DNA of 64,000 bases from Agarophyton chilense (taxonomy: Eukaryota > Rhodophyta > Florideophyceae > Gracilariales > Gracilariaceae): contig JARGXX010000021.1 in assembly GCA_030374765.1 (NCBI GenBank), positions 248,001-312,000 of the forward strand. Reading direction: 5' to 3'. Shown in pieces: positions 1 through 7,274 of the stretch. Position numbers and translations under genes: made by a program. The notes below the pieces were generated by a model, which made no database searches, was not told the DNA's origin, and was given only the letters and a program-made list of their open reading frames with translations. Within the stretch, counting starts at the first letter, position 1. The number at the start of each line of letters is the position of its first letter.

Positions 1-1
1 G

Positions 2-574
2 TATACATCCTCTGCGGAAAAGTCGCCTCCGACAGGCGGCAATTTTCGAACTTCTTTCGCACGTCGCCTTCTTCCCACTACTGGCTTGTTTCAACACATC
101 ATTGCGCCCAACATTGTGGTGAACATGGTGTGCTTCAAAATTCTGGGTCTCATCGACGCGTGCGTCGTGTTGAAGGGAGTGTTGGCAAAGGAGTCTGAAC
201 AGTCAAACATGGTGGGCGTGCAATTTGAACCGCCCAGAATAAAAGTGATGGACGCAGTGTTTGAGTTTGGGTCAACGTCAAGCGTACGACTGGCAACGCC
301 GTACCTGGACGACTCGGTGCGATTGGGCGTGGGTAGTCGAGGAAGTCTGTTTGTGTTTGCAAAGGACCAGAATGCAAACTCAGCACAAGCGCAGCAGTGG
401 AAGAACATTTTCAAGGCAAAGCCGCTGCCGGCGTACGTGCTACTTGTAGTGCCCTTGTTGATAATAGCAGCGATGTGGTTCGGTGGGTGGCCGACACGGG
501 TGTGCGCCTTGCTCGGAATACTAGCAATGTACTTTTTACGAGGTAGAGAATCGGCACAACTGAAAGCAACCTAA
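2..574 (+). CDS. PAP/fibrillin-type plastid lipid-associated protein, 3' part
   Basis: The frame is open from the left edge of the window to a TAA at 572-574, so the 5' part lies outside. The fragment carries the second half of a PAP/fibrillin domain: an FEPPRI element, then FEFG, then the hallmark YLDDSVRLGVGSRGSLFVF. Fibrillins are lipocalin-like proteins that bind lipids and prenylquinones at thylakoids and plastoglobules. After the domain come two hydrophobic stretches, the first AYVLLVVPLLIIAAMWFGGW and the second ending in MYFL, followed by a short hydrophilic tail. A membrane-anchored C-terminus is not typical of the soluble or peripheral plant fibrillins. Family assignment rests on the motif alone; plastid location is inferred from the family because the transit peptide is not in the window. 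Confidence 0.75.
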   Translation, partial: YTSSAEKSPPTGGNFRTSFARRLLPTTGLFQHIIAPNIVVNMVCFKILGLIDACVVLKGVLAKESEQSNMVGVQFEPPRIKVMDAVFEFGSTSSVRLATPYLDDSVRLGVGSRGSLFVFAKDQNANSAQAQQWKNIFKAKPLPAYVLLVVPLLIIAAMWFGGWPTRVCALLGILAMYFLRGRESAQLKAT

Positions 575-885
575 AAACACAAGACAGATGCAGTACAGCG
601 CGCACGGAGAAGCAATTGTGCAACGTTTAGGATATCGAAAGCATGCGTTAAAAGCTAAGGTAGGATCGAAAACCCATGGACAGGAGCAACAAAAGCAAGC
701 CCCAGGTGCAGAAGTAGTGATAGCGCACGACACAACAAGAAGGCCATACAAAAGGAAAAAAGGAAAAAAGGAAAACGGTGTAGTGATGAAGCCACGAGGT
801 AGATACGAAGCGGTAGTGTGTCGTGTTGAATGAAACTTGTTTGTTTGTGTGTGAAAAAGGTTAGAGAAAGGAGGACAACACGCTA

Positions 886-1404
886 TTACTTGGCAATTTG
901 ACTCTTGAGGTATGAGTACTCAAGCTCATCCGCCTCGGAAGTCTGGATAGTTTTCTGGACGTGAAGCTTGGAGGTGACACGCTCCAAGGACGCGGCGTAG
1001 ACCCTAACAGGTGGGGAGGTGGCAAGGGAACTGGTTAGCAAGAGAAAGAGGAGAAACGACAAAGAAATAAGTGGTGGTGAATGGAGCATAGACACGTACG
1101 TCCTGGAGCGAATTGGGGCGGTTGCAGGGGTCCAGGTGATCATGATGACCTTGGATTTGGCGACGGTTGGAGTCTCCTTCCACGTGAAATCAGTGACGAG
1201 GTAACGAGCATCGTTTTCTGGAAGCGTCTTGACAAAATCCTTCCAGGCGGATTCGGGATCGTCGCCTAAGGGAGGGAGGGTTTTCTCAAGATCAATGCTA
1301 GTGAAATCGGCATTCATCTTGAGTACGAGACAACCGTACTCACGCTTGTTGAGAGCGCTACAGGCTTCAACGCACTTCTGGGCCATGGCGACTCCACTCG
1401 ACAT
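886..1404 (-). CDS. ADF: Actin-depolymerizing factor / cofilin, one intron
   Basis: Two exons on the minus strand, 1404-1100 and 1003-886, give 140 residues, the usual ADF/cofilin size. The protein starts MSSGVAMAQKCVEACSALN, like classic cofilins (MSSGV start), and carries the actin-binding core WTPATAPIRSRTVYAASLE, matching the family W-x-P-D/x-T/A-APIR/K-x-KM-x-YASS block. The 96-nt intron (1004-1099) has donor GTACGT and acceptor TTAG. Splicing removes a hydrophobic, off-family insert and restores the conserved alpha-helix. Upstream in-frame sequence of about 138 codons is Arg/Ser/Pro low-complexity and is most likely 5' leader. Function: severs and depolymerizes actin filaments in the cytosol. 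Alternative: another ADF-homology protein, but the length and single domain argue for ADF/cofilin itself. Confidence 0.92.
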   Translation of the reverse strand: MSSGVAMAQKCVEACSALNKREYGCLVLKMNADFTSIDLEKTLPPLGDDPESAWKDFVKTLPENDARYLVTDFTWKETPTVAKSKVIMITWTPATAPIRSRTYVSMLHSPPLISLSFLLFLLLTSSLATSPPVRVYAASLERVTSKLHVQKTIQTSEADELEYSYLKSQIAK

Positions 1405-1973
1405 TGCGAGACGCGGGGAGGAAGACGAGGAAGACGAGGAAAACGAGAAAAACGAAATGCACGGGGCCGGGGCGGACGAGTCGGGGCGGACGAGTAGGGG
1501 CGGACGGAGCACTTGAGGCGAACGGGAGGTGAAGCAAATCGGGGCGGAATGCACGGCCGTGAGAGTAAAGTAAAGATCTAGAGGACGGAGGCGATGTGAG
1601 GCGGGGCGGCGCAAGATGTCAGGACATACGTGCGCGCGGCGGCGCGTACTCAAGAGCCGACAAGCGCCGCGTCTGGCTGGAATTTGGATGTGCGTTTTTT
1701 TTTCTGTTTTTTTTCTGTTTTTTCGCTTGGCGCTTCGCTTCGCTTTGCTTCGCGCGATGGCGCGGCTGTCAGCCGGAGGGCGCGAGGCGGGAATGGCGGC
1801 GCGCAGCCACGCGCGCACGTGGCGGCGCGCACGACGCCGTCGAGAGCTGCTCTGGGCCTAGTAGCTAGTAGTAGCCACGAAGGGTAGCTGGACGGTTAGC
1901 TAGCTAATGTAGCTAGCAACAGATTATGCCGTTCGTTGTCAGCTTGATCCATGTCATTGGCCTTGGTTGCGCG
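1405..1973. other. Intergenic: ADF promoter/leader and PITP 3' side
   Basis: About 570 bases between two minus-strand genes. It contains the GC-rich leader region of the ADF gene, a T-rich stretch around 1687-1722, and short TAGCTAG-type repeats around 1860-1915. No RNA gene or convincing small coding frame was seen. Confidence 0.5.
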
Positions 1974-2867
1974 TTACGTGACAAACGGATTGGTGTCGTC
2001 GGCGGCGGCAAACGTGAGCGCGAGCGCGTCGGCGAGCGCGCGGCCGTCGGCCGCCAGGTCGGTGGCCAGTGCGCTGATGGGCGGCGGTGGTAGCGGCACC
2101 GCTGTTGCGCAAGTCGGCTCATGCAGTTCGTACACAGAGCTGGCGTCCAGTCCGTACCACTGGTCCATCCAGCACAAGGCCTGGCGATTGTAGTGCACGA
2201 AGGCGCGTAACAGCGCATGGCGATGGCACCATTCTTCCACGCGCGCCGACGGTAACGACGGGATGGATACGTTGAGTCGTACCAGCTTGTAGCAGCACAT
2301 TATGGGTGTATCGCGTTGCATCCACTGTCCGGTTGCGTCTAGCTCACCGCGCCCCGCTTGTTTGCTTTCGAAGCGTACTACGTCCGTGTCGCTGGTCATC
2401 TTCACGTGCTCCTCGCTGCCTAGATTCACATGCACCACCTGCCGTTGTTGCAGCTCGCTTGGCGACAAGCCGAGCGCGTTTTCGAGTCCGCCGGCATCGT
2501 TGCCAACGTAACGGCTTTGAACGCTGAGGTAGAAGGACTTTGCGAAGAACGGGCTCTCGTACGTGGTCAGACAGTAGTTGGGAAAGGCGTTCCATGCGCG
2601 TTCCACCAGAATGCATTTTTGCTCTGGGATGAATATCTTGATGAACGACGGAAGAAAGTTTCTCACGTGCACGTGTTTTTCAGTGTACACTCCGCTCACC
2701 CCTCGTTGGTGGTCTACGAAACGCTGTCTCGTTACCAAGTGCACAGGTTTTTGCCCCTTGGAGCGGCGGTTTTCCTCTTCTGTCGCCCGAGAGATCATGT
2801 ACAGCATGCCAATACGATATTCCTCGAGCGTGGCGGGGAATGGAATGCGGTACTCTCTGATAAGCAT
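1974..2867 (-). CDS. Phosphatidylinositol transfer protein (PITP, IP_trans family)
   Basis: A 297-residue protein starting MLIREYRIPFPATLEEYRIG, which matches the N-terminus of class I PITPs. Further family landmarks in order are ERAWNAFPNYCLTTYESPF, the KSFYLSVQSRYVGNDAGGLENALGL region, HVNLGSEEHVK, and PIMCCYKLVRLNVSIPSL followed by FVHYNRQALCWMDQWYGLD. The last block corresponds to the Arg/Gln/W-x-D-x-WYGL helix near the C-terminus of mammalian PITPs. The domain fills almost the whole protein, with an Ala/Pro-rich tail of about 45 residues. PITPs move PtdIns and PtdCho between membranes and feed PI-kinase signalling. The first ATG at 2867 fits the family start; a GTG three codons upstream is not needed. 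The gene looks intronless and intact. Confidence 0.93.
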   Translation of the reverse strand: MLIREYRIPFPATLEEYRIGMLYMISRATEEENRRSKGQKPVHLVTRQRFVDHQRGVSGVYTEKHVHVRNFLPSFIKIFIPEQKCILVERAWNAFPNYCLTTYESPFFAKSFYLSVQSRYVGNDAGGLENALGLSPSELQQRQVVHVNLGSEEHVKMTSDTDVVRFESKQAGRGELDATGQWMQRDTPIMCCYKLVRLNVSIPSLPSARVEEWCHRHALLRAFVHYNRQALCWMDQWYGLDASSVYELHEPTCATAVPLPPPPISALATDLAADGRALADALALTFAAADDTNPFVT

Positions 2868-3138
2868 GATTGCCACACGTGCCAGCAGCCGTCATGCGCA
2901 AGCACGCCCGCCCGCACGCGCGCGCGCCCAGTTGTGCACTGCTAACGTCATCAACACACACTGCTCACTACTTGAAAAGTTCTTAAGCGTGAGGGTTAGG
3001 GAGAACAACAACAACACGGAGCACCCGGCCGCACTGCAGCCACCTGATTGGGTTGACCGCAGCCCGTCGAATATTTGTGCGATTTATACAGCAGCATCGG
3101 CAGCAGCGACGTGTTGTCATCTATCTACAGTTTCACAC

Positions 3139-3474
3139 TTAAACCGCTTCGTACTCCACGCGCGTGATTGGCGGCGGTGACATCTTGGATCGCACTGCGC
3201 CCAGCACGAAAGAAAGTAACGACAAGCCCGACAGCGCCAAAAACACAAACGCAGTCTTGAAGCACGACGCCGCAGCCTCGTCAAAATCGCCCTCAAACCC
3301 GAGGAACGGATTGTGAGCCTTGAGCGCAATTCCAAACAACAGCATCGTCAACGCACCCTACGCGCCGCCACGCGACCGCAGCACCCAACCGCATAAACAA
3401 AACGCCGTCAGCACGCTGTCATCCTTGCGCAGCTCAACGCGCTCAGTCTGTGTTTCAAACGTACCGCAAGACAT
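3139..3474 (-). CDS. Candidate small two-span membrane protein (short intron proposed)
   Basis: The 3' part encodes MLLFGIALKAHNPFLGFEG, then FDEAAASCFKTAFVFLALSG and a second hydrophobic segment ending with a polar tail PPPITRVEYEAV. An ATG at 3474 (MSCGTFETQTERVELRKDDS) is in the same frame but separated by a TAG. Removing 3358-3414, a 57-nt stretch that starts GTG and ends TAG, would fuse the two parts without a stop and give about 92 residues. The donor GTGCTG is weak, so the protein may instead start at the ATG for MLLFGIAL. I do not recognise the family. The two hydrophobic helices and hydrophilic ends are what can be seen. Head-to-head with FPPS, so the two may share a promoter region. 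Confidence 0.45.
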
Positions 3475-3942
3475 GTTGCGAAGCAACAAAGGCTCTGAGA
3501 CATGGTAGAAAACAAGGATGAGGAAGCACGAAGGAGCAAGTACGTGCTATCTCCTCGTCGTCGTTGATAACGGACTCCGTTCCTGACAGCTCCGCCGAAG
3601 CGATACCGTTCGCTCTTCAACTGCTTCACACGGCGCTCGAATTCAACACCTGTCCACGTTTCAGAGCCGCGCCCAGTCACCCCTTCCGCTCCGGCCCAAC
3701 CATGCGTCGCCACGCGTCGCGCGCCCACCTCTCATGCCGCCCTCGCCATCGCTCCGCTTTCTGTTCGCCAGATCATGCATGTGTCTCACGCCGACCGCCT
3801 TCTTGCATCGCAAGCCATGCGGCTCCGCCCTTCACTGCTTTACCGTTTCGGTTTGACGCCTTCCCCGTCCTGCTTATACCCCAGTGTCCCCCTCTCCCTT
3901 CCTCCTTGTACTGCCGTTCGTCACAGACGTCTGTCTCACAGC
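3475..3942. other. Divergent promoter region / FPPS leader
   Basis: About 470 bases between the minus-strand small membrane protein and FPPS. The FPPS frame stays open back to an ATG at 3775, so part of this stretch may encode an alternative N-terminus (see the FPPS entry). No TATA box was convincing. Confidence 0.45.
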
Positions 3943-4995
3943 ATGGGCTCTAATCCTCCGCTAACCGACGCCGATCGATTCAAGTCGTTATGCCCTGCAT
4001 TGGTGCAAACTTTGATGAGCGATGTGAGCAAAAGCTTCGATCTTCCGCCTGATGCCCTAAAATACATTGAAAGAAATGTAATGTACAACGTTCCGCATGG
4101 AAAGCTGAATCGTGGAATGGCCGTTCTTCAGTGCTACAGGGCCTTTCAGCCTCATCAACAGCTCACAGAACAAGAGATTAATCGAATAAATACGTTAGGC
4201 TGGTGCGTAGAGTTTCTGCAGGCCTTCTTCTTGGTGGCAGATGACATAATGGATGACAGCATTACCAGACGAGGACAGCCCTGTTTTTTTCGCGTCCCAG
4301 GCATAGGAATGAATGCCATTAATGATGCTATGATTTTGGAAATGATGATTTATCGTATCCTTGACATTCATTTTCGAGATCATCCTCAATATCTTCACCT
4401 TATTCAACTCTTCCACGAAATGACCTTCACAACCGAAATGGGCCAACTTCTCGATCTTACCACATCCCAACCAGCAGATCAAGTCCTCCTTCACAACTTT
4501 ACAGAGCAAAATCTCCAGAGAATATACAAATACAAAACCTCCCACTACACCTTTTATCTGCCAGTCGCACTTGGAATGCGCCTTGCTTCAGTTTCAGATC
4601 AAGCCTTGTATAACACTGCCAAAGATATATGCATGAAAATTGGGTACTACTTCCAAGCCCAAGACGATTTCATCGATGCTTTTGGGGATCCCGCTGTAAC
4701 AGGCAAGATTGGTACTGATATTGAGGATAACACCTGTTCCTGGCTCATCGTCAGAGCTCTCGAACGCTGTTCTGAACAAGATCGACTCGTTTTGGAACAG
4801 AATTATGGGAAGAAAGATAAGCTTTGCTCCGATCGCGTGAAACAAGTCTATCGAAAGCTCGACCTTCCCAGTGTGTTCGCCCAATTTGAGCAAAGCAGTT
4901 ATGATGACATTTCGAAAAGTATTGCTGAGATTCAAGGAATGCCCACAGGTGCGTTTGAATTCTTCCTTGCAAAACTATATAAACGAAATCGGTGA
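3943..4995 (+). CDS. FPS: Farnesyl diphosphate synthase
   Basis: A 350-residue protein, the usual FPPS size, starting MGSNPPLTDADRFKSLCPAL. First Asp-rich motif DDIMD is at residues 100-104, preceded by two Phe at -4 and -5 (95-96), the pair that limits chain length to C15. The second Asp-rich motif DDFID is at 241-245. The C-terminus ends KLYKRNR, with the basic tail seen in FPPS. It condenses DMAPP with two IPP to farnesyl diphosphate, supplying sterols, ubiquinone side chains and protein prenylation. The frame continues upstream to an ATG at 3775, adding 56 residues rich in Arg, Ser and Leu and poor in acidic residues. This could be an organellar presequence made from a longer transcript, as known for Arabidopsis FPS1L. 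No intron was seen. Confidence 0.96.
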   Translation: MGSNPPLTDADRFKSLCPALVQTLMSDVSKSFDLPPDALKYIERNVMYNVPHGKLNRGMAVLQCYRAFQPHQQLTEQEINRINTLGWCVEFLQAFFLVADDIMDDSITRRGQPCFFRVPGIGMNAINDAMILEMMIYRILDIHFRDHPQYLHLIQLFHEMTFTTEMGQLLDLTTSQPADQVLLHNFTEQNLQRIYKYKTSHYTFYLPVALGMRLASVSDQALYNTAKDICMKIGYYFQAQDDFIDAFGDPAVTGKIGTDIEDNTCSWLIVRALERCSEQDRLVLEQNYGKKDKLCSDRVKQVYRKLDLPSVFAQFEQSSYDDISKSIAEIQGMPTGAFEFFLAKLYKRNR

Positions 4996-5364
4996 TTTTC
5001 GTCTACGCAAGTATTACAGGTGAACAACTTAATGCATGTGCCATGCCGAGCATTACAACAAGCGTGCATGGAAGCATATCGAAAGAGTTGCCTTTTTTTC
5101 GGTTCGCTATGCGTACCATGGTACATCGTAAAGCACACAGCATGTATTTTTTTTCAGCGAAACCCGAAGGCCTCAAAGAAAACCCCACTCACATGGTTTG
5201 AGGAATTCCCTGCATCCCGGCACAGCATGACCTAACTACGCCTATCGTATTTGCTACGCTCTAACGTTTATCCCCCCCAGACCAACCGCTATTATCTACG
5301 CGGTTACATCCAATAATTACTCGTTCCTCTAAGGACTATGGGCTTGCCTGCTTTCTTCAACCCC

Positions 5365-5452
5365 TCCTTATCGCCTTTGTTGCGTTGCTTCTTTGTGAGA
5401 AAAACAAATCCTTATCGCCTTTGTTGCGTTGCTTCTTTGTGAGAAAAACAAA
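5365..5452. repeat. 44-bp perfect tandem duplication
   Basis: Two adjacent 44-base copies, 5365-5408 and 5409-5452, read identically (start TCCTTATCGCC, end AAAAACAAA). The location between two converging genes suggests a recent slippage or duplication event without coding effect. Confidence 0.9.
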
Positions 5453-5618
5453 AAAACACTCCAACGTAGAAGTGATGAACTGCCAAAAAACTGCATACCC
5501 ATGGTTTCGTTGACTAAGGTAGTTGACAAGAGGTTGACCCAGACTGAAGCCAAATGCCATCCGAAAAGAACACAAAAGGAAAGTTACTCACAAAATCTAC
5601 TCGAATACCATATCCGTT

Positions 5619-5638
5619 CCCCCCCCCCCCCCCCCCCC
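5619..5638. repeat. Homopolymer C20
   Basis: Twenty consecutive C bases on the plus strand, about 150 bases beyond the stop of the sigma factor gene. A matching G20 run lies on the other side of that gene. Confidence 0.9.
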
Positions 5639-5787
5639 GCCCAAAACTTTCTCCAGTTAAAGGGCGCTGTATTACACCACCTATTTCCCTTGATGTACGA
5701 GTACAAGGGTCAAGGGCTATCCTTATACCCGTGAAACAAGGAGGTGCCATACACAAAGTACAACAAACATGATAAAACCTACCCTTC

Positions 5788-6831
5788 TTACATCAGCTCT
5801 GCCCAGTTGGATATATCGTCAGAAACAACTTCACGCAGCTTTTTCAAAGCACTGAGCTCAGCACGCTTAACAGTATGAACACGCACATCAAGAATGCGAC
5901 TGACCTCAGTACGCAGTCTTCCAACACCATCGCCAAGCCCAAACTTCAACCACAACACACTGCGTTCAAGTTCCTCAAGTGGGGAGCTTCGAATGAGTTC
6001 GGCAACTGCTTCTCTAGTGCACTGGCGTTCCACCTGGCGGGATACGTCGACAGAATGATCGACAAGAAAGTCACGAAGGGGCGGGGCATCAGGGCCGGAG
6101 TTCGACTGGCGCACAGGGATGTCAATGCTCAACATGGCTTGGCTTCTTTCGAGATACAACTGCGCGGCTTTGCGGTCAACGCCGGCGAGGCGGGCCACTT
6201 CAGAAAGACTGACTTGGTTGCCTCCCGCACGCTGCAACTGGTGGCGCACGGTACGTATCTTTGACAGTTTATTGAGCACATGAACAGGCAAGCGAATGGG
6301 CCTAGCTTGGTTCTGTATCGCTCTTAAGATAGAATACTTTACCGTGTAGAAAGCATAGGTATCAAAAGGTTGATTTTTGGAGCCGTCCCATCGCTCCACA
6401 GCAGTAATCAATCCAATGACACCCTCCTGCACCAGGTCGGAGAAGGAGATGACGGGCTCGGCCTCTGGGAAGGCAGAGATGAAAATCTGGTGCGACTTGC
6501 GAGCAACAGCGCCAACAAGCCACAGCCACTTTATGACGAGTTCGTTCCGCTGGCCAACGATAAGGTGCCAGTGCGCGGGCGGCAGGGGGTTTAGTTCGTT
6601 GGCGTGGCGAATGACGGCGTGGCTGTGCGGCTCCGAGTGGGATTTCCGACGTAGGTGCTTCCTGGCGGCGTGCAAGTGCGGGAGATTGGCGCTGAGAGCG
6701 TGTGAGGGCTCGGGGGGGAGCGGGGGTCGCGAAGAGGGCGCGCGCGGCCTGTGCGAGGGAGACGTGCGGCGACGTGGGACGGAAGGGTCGGCAAGGGCGA
6801 GCGGCACGAACAAGGGAAGCGGGGGACGCAT
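5788..6831 (-). CDS. SIG: Nuclear-encoded plastid RNA polymerase sigma-70 factor
   Basis: A 347-residue sigma-70 family protein. Region 2 is about residues 95-185, with region 2.2 DLVQEGVIGL at 132-141, close to the bacterial DLIQEGNIGL, and region 2.4 ending QARPIRLPVHV. Region 3 is about 190-260, and region 4 about 285-335 with a helix-turn-helix around RTEVSRILDVRVHTVKR. The first 70 residues are rich in Pro, Arg, Ser and His and nearly free of acidic residues, as expected for a plastid transit peptide. It would direct the plastid-encoded polymerase to promoters. Oddity: the Trp pair that opens DNA in sigma-70 region 2.3 is replaced by Tyr162 and Thr163. The ATG at 6831 is a good start because it begins the transit-like segment. 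Confidence 0.9.
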   Translation of the reverse strand: MRPPLPLFVPLALADPSVPRRRTSPSHRPRAPSSRPPLPPEPSHALSANLPHLHAARKHLRRKSHSEPHSHAVIRHANELNPLPPAHWHLIVGQRNELVIKWLWLVGAVARKSHQIFISAFPEAEPVISFSDLVQEGVIGLITAVERWDGSKNQPFDTYAFYTVKYSILRAIQNQARPIRLPVHVLNKLSKIRTVRHQLQRAGGNQVSLSEVARLAGVDRKAAQLYLERSQAMLSIDIPVRQSNSGPDAPPLRDFLVDHSVDVSRQVERQCTREAVAELIRSSPLEELERSVLWLKFGLGDGVGRLRTEVSRILDVRVHTVKRAELSALKKLREVVSDDISNWAELM

Positions 6832-7274
6832 GGCGAGGGGTGCGGCACAGCGAAAGAGGAGAAGAAAAGCGATAAAGGAGCGCGTGGACGGGAGAGGAGG
6901 GGGGAGGGGGGGGGGGGGGGGGGGGAGAAGGGGGAGAGAAAGGGCTACAGAGGGCTAAGCACCGGGACTAAGCCAGCGGCGCGGAGAGGAGGGCGGAGGT
7001 GGAGGGGCAGCGTGTGCCAGCGCGTGTGCGCCACTATCTCCGCGTGCACGCACATGCCCACAGCTCGGCGCGGCGCCATTCCGCCGCCATTCCGCCGCCA
7101 TTCCGTCGCATTGGCGCGCGCATGCGGCGCCTCGCAGCTCGCCCAATGCAAATGCAGATCGGCGGCGGGACGCCACAAACAATCCGCCTCCGCGCACGCG
7201 CTCCTTGCGCCGTGTTACACGTCGCACGCCCGTTATCTCTCAGCCGTGCGACATTCCATTCCCACCTCTTCTCC
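6832..7274. other. Intergenic: sigma-factor upstream region
   Basis: About 440 bases upstream of the sigma factor and downstream of the giant helicase gene, both on the minus strand. It is G-rich on the plus strand, with a G20 run (6906-6925) and a short 12-base repeat of the type ATTCCGCCGCC around 7077-7105. No gene was seen. Confidence 0.5.
6906..6925. repeat. Homopolymer G20
   Basis: Twenty consecutive G bases on the plus strand, about 75 bases upstream of the sigma factor start codon. It lies in a longer G-rich tract (6890-6945) and is complementary to the C20 run at 5619-5638. Confidence 0.9.

Larger units (their letters stand above)
4996..5787. other. Convergent 3' intergenic region
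   Basis: About 790 bases between the 3' ends of FPPS (plus) and the sigma factor (minus). It holds a 44-bp perfect tandem duplication and a 20-base C run, listed separately. No gene was seen. Confidence 0.6.

Noticed and set aside
588-833. 81-codon frame after the fibrillin gene
   Set aside because: Lys-rich, ends without any motif, and follows the stop by only 13 bases; no support for a gene.
2988-3002. GAGGGTTAGGG considered as telomere-like sequence
   Set aside because: A single partial unit, not an array.
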